Shown here piece after piece: positions 9,996 to 20,148 of a DNA stretch of 64,000 nucleotides. The DNA is taken from positions 10,168,001 through 10,232,000 of the forward strand of contig NC_091054.1 in NCBI RefSeq assembly GCF_963966145.1, in the 5' to 3' direction. The stretch's first letter is position 1. The number at the start of each line of letters is the position of its first letter. The stretch is from Tenebrio molitor (Eukaryota; Arthropoda; Insecta; Coleoptera; Tenebrionidae). The translations under genes were made by a program, and so were the position numbers. The notes below the pieces were generated by a model that was not told where the DNA came from, searched no databases, and saw only the letters and a program-made list of their open reading frames with translations.

Positions 9996-10698
9996 GTTGC
10001 CGTCGAAAAAAAAGTTAGGTTATGTGACTTTGCTCGCCTAAAAATCGGCAAATCATCGTGTCGGGGTCAAATGTCGCCCCAACAAACTCGAGACGAGTTA
10101 ATGACGACCCAATTGGTAAAAAAACCATTTATTTTGCGCTGTAGTAAAATAACAATAACAAATAATGTACACAGTTGAGGTATTAATAATTTGAGAACAC
10201 ACAGAAGCTGCTTCTTGAAACTCTTACTCTAAGGCATCTCATTACTGAAAATAAATAACACGTACGTATTTTATTTACAAATCGGCGTGCTAACTCGGTT
10301 TTAAAATGTTAAAAGTAAATACTGTGCGTGAGATATTTAAAAGTTTGATATGAAAATGTTACGACTAAAATAATCTTGCGTTTACAACAAGGAAACGATG
10401 CTGTACTCGTTCAAGTGTTTATTTTGTACAAAACATGCATGGCACAATTAATACTTCCCGTTTTAATTGTACGACCGCTCTTTCTAATAAATAAAAGGGG
10501 ACGGTTAAGGAAAAACTAGACACATCACAGTCAAACATGACCACACAAAATAAATATCTTTACATTTAAAAAAATGGATATTGTGAGTTTTACAAGCGAG
10601 TCAGTCTCACTAAAAATAAAAAACAAGAACATCGGTTAAGTTACAACTCTACGCTTTGTAAAAGCAAGATTATCAACAATAAGGCATTATTATATCGA
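9996..10698. other. AUH upstream region and starvin 3' UTR
   Basis: About 115 bp directly upstream of AUH should hold its promoter. The remainder is AT-rich 3' UTR of starvin, ending at a likely minus-strand AATAAA (TTTATT at 10128-10133). No open frame of note is present. Confidence 0.55.
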
Positions 10699-12424
10699 CT
10701 AATTATTTTTAACAATTTTTTTCTTTCCCTTTTTCTTCTCTTTCTTCTCGTCGCTGGGCTCTTCCTTCTCCTCCTGTTGACTCGTCTCTTTCGCCGCCGC
10801 CTCCTCTTCCTTTTTACTCTCTTCGCTTGTCACCGCCTCCTTCATCTCTTCGTCCGCTTTAATCTCCACCTTATCTTCTTTCGGTTCCTCCTTCTTCTCT
10901 TCCGTCACGACCGGAGCCTGCGGTTCCGCGACCACCTCCATCTTCTCTTCGGCGACCGCCTCTTCGACCGGCTTCGCCTCCTCCGCTTTGACCTCCTCCT
11001 CCGCTTTTTCGTCGCTCTTGGGCGGCTCCTCTTTCACTTCCACCTCCATTTTTTCCACAGCCTGTTGTTGAGTATCTTGGGGTTCGCGTTCGGTCTGTTC
11101 CGCCAGCTCGGTTTGCGGCGGCTTCTCCTCCTTGGGGACGTTCGCCGCCGCTTTGGCCTCCAAAATTCCTATGCAACTCTCGATGCACTTGATCGCCTCT
11201 TTGCGGGCCTGCCGTATGTTCTCCTGTCCTTGGGTGTCCACGTTGTCCAGTTTGATGAGATTCCGTGTCAGCATCTCGTCTAGGAAGATGTACTGCTTGT
11301 CCCGGGGCACTCCGGTGAACTGCTCCACCTGACCCATCAATTCGGACACGTCCTTCTGGATTGACTGGATCACGTCGATGGGGTTGTTGGCGGCGGACCT
11401 CGGCTGCGGCGGCTGCTGTTGCTGTTGCGGCACTTGTTGTTGTTGAGGAGGAGGAACCGGTTCTTGCTGCTTTTGTTGTTCTTGGGGCTTCTGTTGGGGC
11501 TGCGGCTTCTGGGCGAACCCGGGATGGTGCCACTCGGGCCCCGCCGAGTACTGCCTCGGCGGCTCCCGCCCCACGAACTGCGTGAACTGACCGGGCCTGT
11601 GCCCGAAGATTCTCTCGGGTTGGGCTTGGCTGAAGCTGGGGCCCGCGTGCTTCGGCAGCACCGGCTCGTCGCGGCCCTCCACGTGTATCGGTATCACCCT
11701 CTCGGTGGACTTGTTCGCCGGTTTCTCCTGTTGGGACGGTTGCGACTGTGCCGTCCCCATATCTCCCATTCCCCCGTCTCGGTTGATCGGTATGTGGATG
11801 CTCGACACGAATCTCTGGCGGTTATCCGGGGGCGGGGCAGACATCGATCTTTGGTTTCTATCATTCACCGGCTCCTGCTTCTGCCCCAGGTCCACCGTGT
11901 TGCTCTGCTGGATGTTCTGCTTGCGTCCCCTCTCCGGCGTCTTCTTCTGTGTCTCCTCGGCGGCGGCGGGCCGCGCCGGCTCCGACTGGGTGTGCTGCGG
12001 GGGCGCCGCCTCCTGCCGGTACTCGTCGAAGGGGTCTCTGTCGAATGCGAAGCCGAACTCTTCGAACCTCGGGCTGAAGTGTCGGTCGGTGAAGCGTCTG
12101 AAGTCCGAGTCGTGCGCGCGCGGGGGTCGTGTCCGTCGGCCCAGGCTGTCCGAGCTGAAGGGGAAGCCCTCCAGGTGCTCGGCGAACTCTGGGTGGCGCT
12201 GGGCTAGGTCGTCGAGCTGCGAGCGCAGCGACTGGTCCCTGTCGGTGCGGTCGAAAGGGAAACCGCTCTGCAAGGGAAACAAAAGGTCAGACTGTTTGCA
12301 CCGGCTGCGCTCCGGACAAGCGGCGGATGAAGCGTGACGTGCTGATCGACCGGACACTTACGTCTGCATCCTGGGGCGCGTCCTTTTCCACGACCAACGG
12401 GATCGTCCGCACCGTCTCCACCAT
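10699..12424 (-). CDS. stv: starvin (BAG3-type Hsp70 co-chaperone)
   Basis: Two coding exons, 12424-12362 (21 codons) and 12267-10699, join in phase 0 to 543 codons plus stop. A start inside exon 2 is less likely, because the exon-1 peptide MVETVRTIPLVVEKDAPQDAD begins after a proper promoter and splices cleanly. Two IPV-like motifs (SIHIPINRD near residue 176, RVIPIHVEG near 211) resemble those by which BAG3 binds small heat-shock proteins. A glutamine/proline-rich linker precedes the BAG domain (about residues 317-393), which contains VSELMGQVEQFTG, FLDEMLTRNLIKLDNVDTQG and ARKEAIKCIESCIGILEAKA. The tail is a long Glu/Lys-rich, probably disordered region ending KKKGKKKIVKNN. In flies starvin acts with Hsp70 in chaperone-assisted autophagy and muscle maintenance. 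No WW domain is seen, in contrast to vertebrate BAG3. Confidence 0.92.
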
Positions 12425-12566
12425 AGGAGTCGTCATTCCGTTCGACTTTCACGATCAAAACACTTGTGACTCACTTCGAATAAATAAAACACCTCGAGCT
12501 CGTTGCAACTGAGCGCTTTCACAACAAATTTCGAATGAGAAATGAGACGCGCCGCTCTCGGCGCCC

Positions 12567-12577
12567 ATATTATAAAC
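12567..12577 (-). promoter_or_regulatory. TATA-like box of starvin
   Basis: The plus strand reads atattataaac, giving a TATAATAT-type core on the minus strand. It lies about 145 bp before the starvin ATG and just downstream of the heat-shock-element arrays, the expected order for a heat-shock gene. Confidence 0.5.
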
Positions 12578-12608
12578 CCCACGTGTGAGTGGTGGGGGAT
12601 CCGGACTC

Positions 12609-12626
12609 TTCCAGAAAGATCGCGAA
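12609..12626. promoter_or_regulatory. Heat-shock element, four pentamers (downstream array)
   Basis: Units spaced exactly 5 bp apart read TTC (12609), GAA (12614), ATC (12619, one mismatch) and GAA (12624), the alternating nTTCn/nGAAn pattern bound by HSF trimers. Confidence 0.65.
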
Positions 12627-12648
12627 TGCCTGAACGATCCGCGCGACT

Positions 12649-12666
12649 TTCCGGACTTTTCCGGAA
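12649..12666. promoter_or_regulatory. Heat-shock element, four pentamers (upstream array)
   Basis: TTC (12649), GAC (12654, one mismatch), TTC (12659) and GAA (12664) follow at exact 5-bp steps. The core TTCCGGAA is a perfect inverted pair. It lies 240 bp upstream of the starvin ATG. Confidence 0.7.
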
Positions 12667-15322
12667 TCTCCGGCGAACCAAATGAAAACCGTTCAAGGTG
12701 TGACAACGCGATTTTCGTGTTTCGTCCCTGACAGTTTAAAATCTGGAACGGTGCAAGAGTCGACCTCCGATCGGACGAAAACTAGTGTCGAGTGTTTACC
12801 TATCGGCCCGGACCTTTTATGGTATTAACAGGTTTTACGATGACTGTTACGCGACGTGACGACTGCGCCATTAAATAATAAGTTTATTTGCATAATCTCG
12901 GTCGATCTCGCGAAACAACAGGTGCGATCGCAAACGCATTTTTCTATTTACGTTTCGACCAAAATCATCTCAAACAAATACCAACCAACAAGGAACTTTC
13001 CGCCGGTTTAAATATAGCCGACAAATATAACAAAACGATCGTCGACGCCTTCCTCCAATAACATATTTAATGCGGTCACTTTCCGTTGGCCGAATCGAAA
13101 ATGTGCAACGACAAATTTGATTTCATCGGTCCGAAACCGAAATAGACACGTCGCAGATCGGCGTTTTGCAATGTCGAAAGGTGTCAAGGTCGGAATTGTT
13201 CGATCTGTTGGTGTGGAGCTGTTTCCGACACGTGCATGAATTGTTAAGAGTCGAGGATGAGCTGCAATTTGCTGGACAAAAAGCGTTCGGGCTTACCTTC
13301 GATTATCGATTACGAACGCGACGAAAAAATCGTCTAGGTGCTCCGAAAGAGACCGGATGATGTTAAAAACGACCGGGGGAAAACCTAGAAGGTAAAATTC
13401 TGTTTGCTTCGGTACAGCTGGAAAAATACTTGAGCGAGGCTGATGTGGGTTAATTCGAGAGGGCTTTCGGGGCGGTGCTGCTGCTGCATTATGCAAGCGT
13501 ACAAGCAGTGAAACTGGTTCGAAAAATATTAAATCAATGTATCATTATCAAAGTGATTGGTAGATGCAAATCGAGTTGTTGCATTTGTTGAATGGAGAAG
13601 GGGTGAACGAGCCCTTGACGTTCGGGAAACTTCCACAAACTCCACTCGATGAGAAGTTTGGTCGCTTGAAAAGCGCTTTTGATCAATTTAGGTTGCAGAT
13701 GGTTATTTTCACGGTGAAACGAGCGTGTATCGTGAGTATCCGCACTTATTCTTCGACTCGATCACGACGGCGTTTATTGACTGCAACTTTTTGGTTTGTC
13801 TGCGGCGCAGGAATAAATTCAGGATTGCAAACCCAGAGCACAAATGAAATTTTTGGTCGTATTGTTTCATGTTATTGACAGAACTCTTGCTGGCAACCAA
13901 GGAAGAACTTTAAAAGTTGGAAAGAAATCAAACCAATTTTCTATTTAATTATTTTCGTCGTTTACAACGTCGCCAACTGTTCAGTTCAAACAGATCGATT
14001 TTTTCTGGAGCATTCTCCCCTACTTTGAATTTGCCTGGAATATTACAGAGCAAAGATATGACATAATCTCCATCAAAATCAACATATTTACAATCTTGAA
14101 AGTGTGCCTTGAGTTTAAAGAGACGAAAGAAATCCTCACAATTGCTTCAAAAGTCTTGCAAGATTTTTGCCAATTACGTGGATCATAATAGAGGTACCTA
14201 ATAAAAACATTTTCTTGTGTAGTTGTGTAATTGATTTGTCATCATTTCAAGTTATTTTTGATTTAATTTGGTATTTGGCGAAGTCTGCCTACTTCAAACA
14301 AAATTGGTAAACCAATCGATATTAATTTCTGAGAATCTGAGAAATTTCGAAGCCGATTGATAAACTTGAGTTTGAGCTCCGAGAGAAGTGAATAATTTTA
14401 TAAATCTTCAATTAAAGTTTGCACAAAAATGTAATAATTTGTCACTTTTCCAGATTCCGCAATATTATAGGAAATTTTTGGATTACAAAACAAAAATGTT
14501 ATGTTATTAATATAAAGCTTCATTTGTCCGATAATTTTACTCGTCTATTAAAGTAGGCACAAAATATGGCATCAATAAAAACGTTCTGTCCTTTTTTACA
14601 GCGATAAATACATCTGTCAATTGTTTACTGTAAAAACACCACTTCAACGAGTGATTAAATTCCTACTTTATTTTTAAATAAAACAATATTTTGTGTTTTA
14701 TAATCCACTCACAAAATAATCTTGTCGAATTGCACTCGAACTTTTCCTTCCCTCCACAATTTACCCACTGTGACCTTGCAAATTTGTCTTAAAAACTGTC
14801 AACTAACAAAATTTTGCGGTGACAATTTTTCTTGATAAATTTCTGATCGACAAGCTTTCGTTGAACACAGAAAATTATCAAGGGTAAGATCCCAAGACCT
14901 TCGAATTTTATCGACAAATTTTTATTTTACACAATTTTTCTTAGCAACAATATGAGGGCTATAAAAAAAAATGATTTCATATAAATGTTCATCAAGTGAG
15001 CTGTGCATTTGTAAAAGCACCTTTAATTTAGTTACATTACAAAAGTCACATTTATGAAGGTCATGTCCAATAAATCTTTACTTAGTAAAAATACAAAGAC
15101 AAAAACAAATAAGAATTACTTTAATTTAATCAGTAAAAAGACGTAACATTGCTTTTGAAATCAGCAATGTTAAAATGGACAAAAACTGAAAAATTAGTCA
15201 AATCGGGTTCGCGCAGAGCAAGCAACTTTGAAAGTCAAAGTCACTAGCTTTAGCTTTAATACCAACAGAAAATCAGATTTTCATGGCTTGCTTAGATGCA
15301 CATTTATATGAAATTGAGTATA

Positions 15323-15675
15323 CTCGTGTCAAAAATGGATTACTCCCTAGAATTCGAACTTTTAGGGAAATAATGTTTTTCATGTTGTGTGTAACTAGAA
15401 TTTTCAAAAGTTATTTTGAATGCCTAAGGTTGGTTACTTTGAATTGAGAGATTAAATCCAAATAAATATGCCGCCAGTAACCAAAATTGATTGTGAAACG
15501 AAAAATCATCTATCACTTAGCATTTGCAACTGTTACAATTAATTTGCTGTCTTACATTTTTGGGATATCTTTTGTTTGTCACCAGAAACCACATAGCCTC
15601 CAACCTAACCAAATTTATGACAACCTAGTAACGAATATCCCTAAATCCTAGGGAGTAATCCATTTTTGACACGAG
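15323..15675. mobile_element. MITE-like element with perfect 28-bp inverted repeats
   Basis: The sequence 15323-15350 (ctcgtgtcaaaaatgg to tccctag) is repeated as an exact reverse complement at 15648-15675. The 353-bp span has no open frame. TA dinucleotides lie next to both ends, as expected for a Tc1/mariner-type non-autonomous element. The superfamily assignment is inference. Confidence 0.65.
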
Positions 15676-16389
15676 ATTATAACTGCATTTTTGCCTGATG
15701 TCGGTCGGTTCCAGTGTTGTTATTGCTCAAAGTAACAAAGCTTGCGTATGCTAAAGTAAACATTTATCTAGAGAAAATTGGAAGGTCGCGAGATATTTGA
15801 TTAGATCATTTCCTAACCAAATTTAAAAATACAAGAAAACTTTTTTTTTTGCCAAATAAGCAAACAGGAAGAGGGCATTTATTGTTGTATTGATTGGTAA
15901 TTTTCAAGTGTTTTAATTCGTGAACGATAAACGTTCAATCAAATTGGACAGACAATGGAAATATTCGGATAAAAAAGCTGTTGTAATTAAGGTGGAAAAT
16001 AATTTAATATCACAGAACATTTCACACACTAATAAATTTTTTATTTATTACGATAGGTTAATAAAAACTAATGAAAATTAAATCGCATTGAAAAATTTTG
16101 CGTCCAGTTTGTATCTGTAAAATTTTAACGTTATTAGGAACCTAATTCAATTAAATAAAAATTTTCATACACTACGAAATAAAATGATTCTGATCAAGCG
16201 TTGAAATAATTATTTCAATTAAACCTATTCGCTTATTAAAATACAGCAGGTAGACAAGTTTTGAAGTTGAAGTTGGCTCAATCCCCTCGAATTCTATTTT
16301 AGTTACCCATTCCCGAATTTTCTACAACGCCCTGTAATTTTCTAAAATAATGTGGAATGTACGGGAATGCTTCAGAGCTTTGTGGAAAA

Positions 16390-16407
16390 TTCTGCAACGT
16401 TCTAGAA
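16390..16407. promoter_or_regulatory. HSF-like motif upstream of the RING gene
   Basis: TTC (16390), TTC (16400) and GAA (16405) are in 5-bp phase, with a degenerate GCA unit between them, about 475 bp before the RING start codon. It is weaker than the starvin arrays. Confidence 0.3.
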
Positions 16408-16870
16408 TAACGAATTTTAGAATGTCAATCGACCACTCCCTGAAACATCCACTGCAGAAAATGCCACAACAAACATTGATTTTTCTGCGAAACTTTCAAC
16501 CACAACAACAACCAAAAAAACAAACAAGAAAGAAAACCTACGCGTTTTGATGTGGTTTGTTACATTTGAAATTATCATTTATAACCTAGATGACATCCGC
16601 ACAGCAGAGAGAGTTTTATCTAAGATCCTTGGGCAATTTTTGCACAAGAGATTCATTTGAAACATTCAAAACGTGGGACAGATGTGACCCGCAACGACAA
16701 AGAGAAAAATTTTCAGGTGGGTGCCGAAAAAACTCTCATTTGCCTCTGGCATTTTGCATAATTTTTTCACGAATCACCACCAACGTTGCCACTTTTTGTC
16801 CGTCCGATAAAAACACAATAGTCCGAAAAAAACAACCTACGGCAATCTCCACGTGCTAGTCGCAGTCGAC

Positions 16871-16897
16871 ATGTTCAAATCATGGAAGCGAAAATAG
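16871..16897 (+). other. Overlapping upstream ORF
   Basis: ATG at 16871 opens an eight-residue frame that ends at TAG 16895-16897, past the RING gene start at 16882 and in another frame. If the 5' UTR includes it, it should lower translation of the RING protein. Confidence 0.5.
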
Positions 16898-17223
16898 TGA
16901 ACGACATAAAGAAAGAGCTAGAATGTCCGGTGTGCTTCGAATTCATGCTGGACACGATCCGGATCTGCAACACCGGACACAGCTTCTGCGACTTGTGCGC
17001 CAAACAACTGAGAAAATGTCCTTTGTGCAAAGCGAGAATATCGATGGACCGCCGCAACCTCCTCCTCGAGCAGGTGGCAAAAGAATTCTTCAAGGATCCG
17101 ACCGGCTTTGTCCGAAAATTTCGGGAGGGCGAAGAGTCGGAGGAGCTCGGGACGAGCAGTAAGGGCAAGAGGTGCAAGGAATGCGACAAGGCCAAGAGGT
17201 GCAGTAAAGGCAGGAAATCCTAA
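16882..17223 (+). CDS. Small intronless RING-finger protein (SIAH-like RING)
   Basis: A 113-residue frame with a poly(A) signal at 17268-17273. Residues about 14-52 form a C3HC4 RING: CPVC, then CNTGHSFCDLC, then CPLC, with the order and spacing seen in Seven-in-absentia-type ubiquitin ligases. The second zinc-binding and TRAF-like parts of SIAH are missing. The protein instead ends in a short charged tail with a small cysteine cluster (RCKECDKAKRC) and many lysines. It probably acts as an E3 ligase or as a truncated regulator of one. Intronlessness and reduced size suggest a retrocopy or an insect-specific small family. The exact orthologue is not recognised. Confidence 0.75.
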   Translation: MEAKIVNDIKKELECPVCFEFMLDTIRICNTGHSFCDLCAKQLRKCPLCKARISMDRRNLLLEQVAKEFFKDPTGFVRKFREGEESEELGTSSKGKRCKECDKAKRCSKGRKS

Positions 17224-19134
17224 GTCCTAAGTTTTTCTGTACACGTTTCAATTGTAATTTTGTCCCGAATAAAATGATTTTACTTTGGGGCGGTGTAATT
17301 GATTTCGACGCGAAGCAACCGACCGCTTCGCACTTTTTGTTTTTAAATAAACCTCTTACGTCTAAAAATATGAGGAGCAAACTAAACATTGCAAACCTTG
17401 CGAGTGCGGAAAGTCCACGACTTAAATTTACACCGACCATATTTTAACAATTCCCATCGAGTTAAAAACGGGCTATTACTCATAAACCAAACATTGCAAG
17501 CGAATTGTTGACAACTTATAAAGTCCATCAAACCTGGCTCTCATTGGACAATTCCATTCGTGGAACTGACTCAGATTCTTAATTTATCCTCGCCGATAAA
17601 ATCGTAATCGAATAGAGAAGAAAAGCGTCTCTTTCACGTTCATGAGCGCAACGTGGTGAGGTGAAAATGGCCAGACTTGGCAAACGTCGCCTTCGGTTCG
17701 GAAAGGAAGAAGCGAATAATTAATTCTGGTAGGTGGTCTGCCCACTGACAATAAGCACCGGCGTAATAACCTGTTATGGTTAGTTAGCGCTAGAGGACTA
17801 ATTGCGATTTGTTTTCCGAGAACCGCTGAAGTGACGGCAAGGACAAAGTGTGGCGCTGCAATCGATAAAGTGTCGGTCGATTTGGGGGAAGAACAGGCGG
17901 AGGAGAGCGTCCTTCCGGTGTTCGCATCCGGTACACTACAAACTAGCAAAGCGGGGTGCAAAAAGCGGATAAAATGAATGGGTGCGTTATGCGTTAGGTA
18001 TTTCGATTAAAAAATACTCACTACACCTGAGCTCAGTGGGGTAGAAGCTACCTAGGTGCGAGGGTTAGACAGCATCCTGTGAAAAGAAAAACAACGCCAC
18101 ACATCACACCATGTACAGTACTACTCTAGAGTGGACTGTCACCAGCTGTTAGTGTACAAGACGCGTACAGAGTAGAATGTATTAATTGGCAAGTGTGCAG
18201 TGTTAGTTCTACGGCTTGGAATCTGAATGGGTTTCTCTTTGCCAATGTTTACATCGCGCCGAGGGGGCAGCGCGACGGTGCACTTGCGGCCGAATGCAGC
18301 GCCGATGTTACTCCCGTCTCCCAAAATAACGTTTGGCAGGTCGGAGGGGCTCAGGTGCGAATCGCGAGAGTCGCCGAGTGAGTGGCGCTCTATAAATAGG
18401 GGCCGGAAGCCCCCCGATCGGAGTTTCACCGATCGTGCGAAAATCTCGCGACGTCCCCCTTGCCTCGGCTCCTGGCGCGCCTCCAAAAACGTCCACTTTA
18501 CAACTGGAAAAACCGGACGGGGCGCCGCGTCGGGAAACTTCCACCGCATCGGGGATCGGAAAATGCGGCTCGCGCATGCGACTGGCAAAGAAAAACCGTC
18601 GTCACGAGGAAATTCGCGATTAATCGTTTGAGGTTAGAACTGTGTCAATAGAATTACTTACAAAAGCTGGACGGGAAAAAGGCATCGTTAACAGTCTTGA
18701 GCCCCTGGAGTCTCGCGCCAACCCTTACCGGCTATCTACGCATACGACACCACCAAATCTGTTAGTTTCGCACGGTTTCTACTTGTCAGGAAGCCAAAAT
18801 TTACAAATTCGTCTGAAATTCGCAAAGATGAACACCAAGGAATCATCTGGAACTCGTTCGGGCTATCTCAGACGCACGGCCGCGACTTTCCGCACTACAC
18901 CGACGCCAAAAACAACACCCGAGTAGGTCGACGCTCGATCGAAACTGTTTTTCTGGCGAATCTAGGGACTTTCGCGTTTGTCCCAGTTTTTTGACAGTTT
19001 CAATCGGTGGCGGTACCGACTCGATCCGACCCAAACAAAACTTTTGAAAACTTGGGGTAAGTCAATCTCGATCGATCGATCAATTCACGATCGCTGCACG
19101 TGAAATACACTCTCTTCCAGTCCAGCCGATCGTG
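17224..19134. other. Upstream region of the zinc-finger gene
   Basis: No supportable coding exon is seen. A strong plus-strand TATA box (TATAAATA, 18391-18398) and a 5' UTR intron (donor GTAAGT at 19057, acceptor ttccag ending 19120) suggest that the zinc-finger transcript starts near 18420 and carries a leader of about 640 nt. Open frames around 18.2-18.6 kb on both strands are considered chance. Confidence 0.45.
18391..18398 (+). promoter_or_regulatory. TATA box
   Basis: TATAAATA followed by a GC-rich stretch, the best TATA match seen on this strand. It probably drives the zinc-finger gene at 19135. An unannotated non-coding transcript is the alternative. Confidence 0.45.
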
Positions 19135-20148
19135 ATGAACAGAGTTCGGTGCGCGATTTGCCGGCAACAGTTGCCAACATTAAAAACACTAAAGTCCCAC
19201 TATGCCACCAGACATTCAAAATTTCAAATTATCAGGGAGCTTTTGAAAAATAGCGTCCTAAACAGCACACCCAGCGTGCTGAGGCGACCCAACAAGCGCC
19301 GCAACCACGACAAATACAAAACGATTTATCTGCACGACAAAGTACAAATCACCTACAGCAATGACACCATTGTGATCGAAGATGAGAGCAGCAATGACAA
19401 CTTAATCGAGCTGAGTTTCAGCGATCCCCAAAACGCTAAAGACGGCGCCCACCGGGCGTCCGACAAAAACAAGTTGATCTCGTTGGCGCGTCCTGACGGT
19501 AGGCGTCGCTCTAGGAAAAACAAAAAGTCCAAAAAGCTCTTCCGCATTGGCATCAGGAAGATCACGGAGACGCCGAGATCGCTGCACGAGCACACCGGCG
19601 AGTTCTACGAGTGCCACTGCATGGAAAAGAGCTCGCAGAAGAGTTCCGACACCGAGTCGGGCTCCGACACCGGCAAAGCGTTCTACTGTAATTTCTGCGG
19701 CAGCGGCTACCAGACCGTCGCCGAGTTGACCGAGCACGAGACCCACCACCAGTACTATTGCAAGCTATGCGACCAGGCCTTCACGTTTCCCAACCACAAG
19801 GAACACCTCGAGCAGCACCTGTTGCGAATCTACGTCTGCCACCTGTGCGGCTTCGAATTCGTCTGCAAGGAGGTGTTGGTGGGACATCTGGGCTACCACT
19901 TCGAGCAGCAAACATTCGAGAACATTCTCAACATGGAGCAGGACTACAACATGTACGGCTTCTGCAACACGAACTTTTCCGCCGGCGATTACCGTTCCAA
20001 CATCAACAACATTCTCTTCTTCCTGACCTATCCCTACGACCACTACTACAGCCGCAACATGTTCATGAAGGTCGTCTGCGACATTTGCTACCAAGAGTTT
20101 TACGTCTACGATTACGACAGACACCTCAAAGCCCACTTTTTGCACTGA
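19135..20148 (+). CDS. C2H2 zinc-finger protein with five fingers
   Basis: A 337-residue protein in one coding exon, preceded by a spliced 5' UTR. The start is the ATG at 19135, because the in-frame codon just before it is GTG. One finger stands alone at the N-terminus (CAICRQQLPTLKTLKSHYATRH). Four follow in the C-terminal half: CNFCGSG...HETHH, CKLCDQAF...HLEQH, CHLCGFEF...HLGYH and CDICYQEF...HLKAH. They are separated by non-standard linkers, with an unusual aromatic, Asn/Tyr-rich insertion between the last two. A basic stretch (RRRSRKNKKSKK, about residue 125) is a likely nuclear-localisation signal. It is probably a DNA- or RNA-binding nuclear protein. The linkers lack the TGEKP type of long DNA-reading arrays. 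I do not recognise an orthologue. Confidence 0.85.
   Translation: MNRVRCAICRQQLPTLKTLKSHYATRHSKFQIIRELLKNSVLNSTPSVLRRPNKRRNHDKYKTIYLHDKVQITYSNDTIVIEDESSNDNLIELSFSDPQNAKDGAHRASDKNKLISLARPDGRRRSRKNKKSKKLFRIGIRKITETPRSLHEHTGEFYECHCMEKSSQKSSDTESGSDTGKAFYCNFCGSGYQTVAELTEHETHHQYYCKLCDQAFTFPNHKEHLEQHLLRIYVCHLCGFEFVCKEVLVGHLGYHFEQQTFENILNMEQDYNMYGFCNTNFSAGDYRSNINNILFFLTYPYDHYYSRNMFMKVVCDICYQEFYVYDYDRHLKAHFLH

Larger units (their letters stand above)
12700..16870. other. AT-rich intergenic region
   Basis: About 4 kb with no convincing gene on either strand. From about 13.9 to 16.3 kb it is strongly AT-rich. It contains one MITE-like element (15323-15675) and an HSF-like motif near 16390. All open frames are short and low in protein-like content. 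Confidence 0.6.

Noticed and set aside
10777..12337. Several plus-strand frames of 60-260 codons opposite starvin
   Set aside because: They mirror the Glu/Lys/Gln-rich coding strand and are low-complexity Leu/Arg or Ser/Arg translations.
17584..17961. 125-residue minus-strand frame
   Set aside because: No recognisable domain, no splice or poly(A) support, and it lies in the probable upstream region of the zinc-finger gene.
18020..18075. tRNA-like A-box (gagctcagtggggtagaagc)
   Set aside because: No anticodon arm or acceptable B-box follows at the right distance. At best it is a decayed tRNA-derived SINE fragment.
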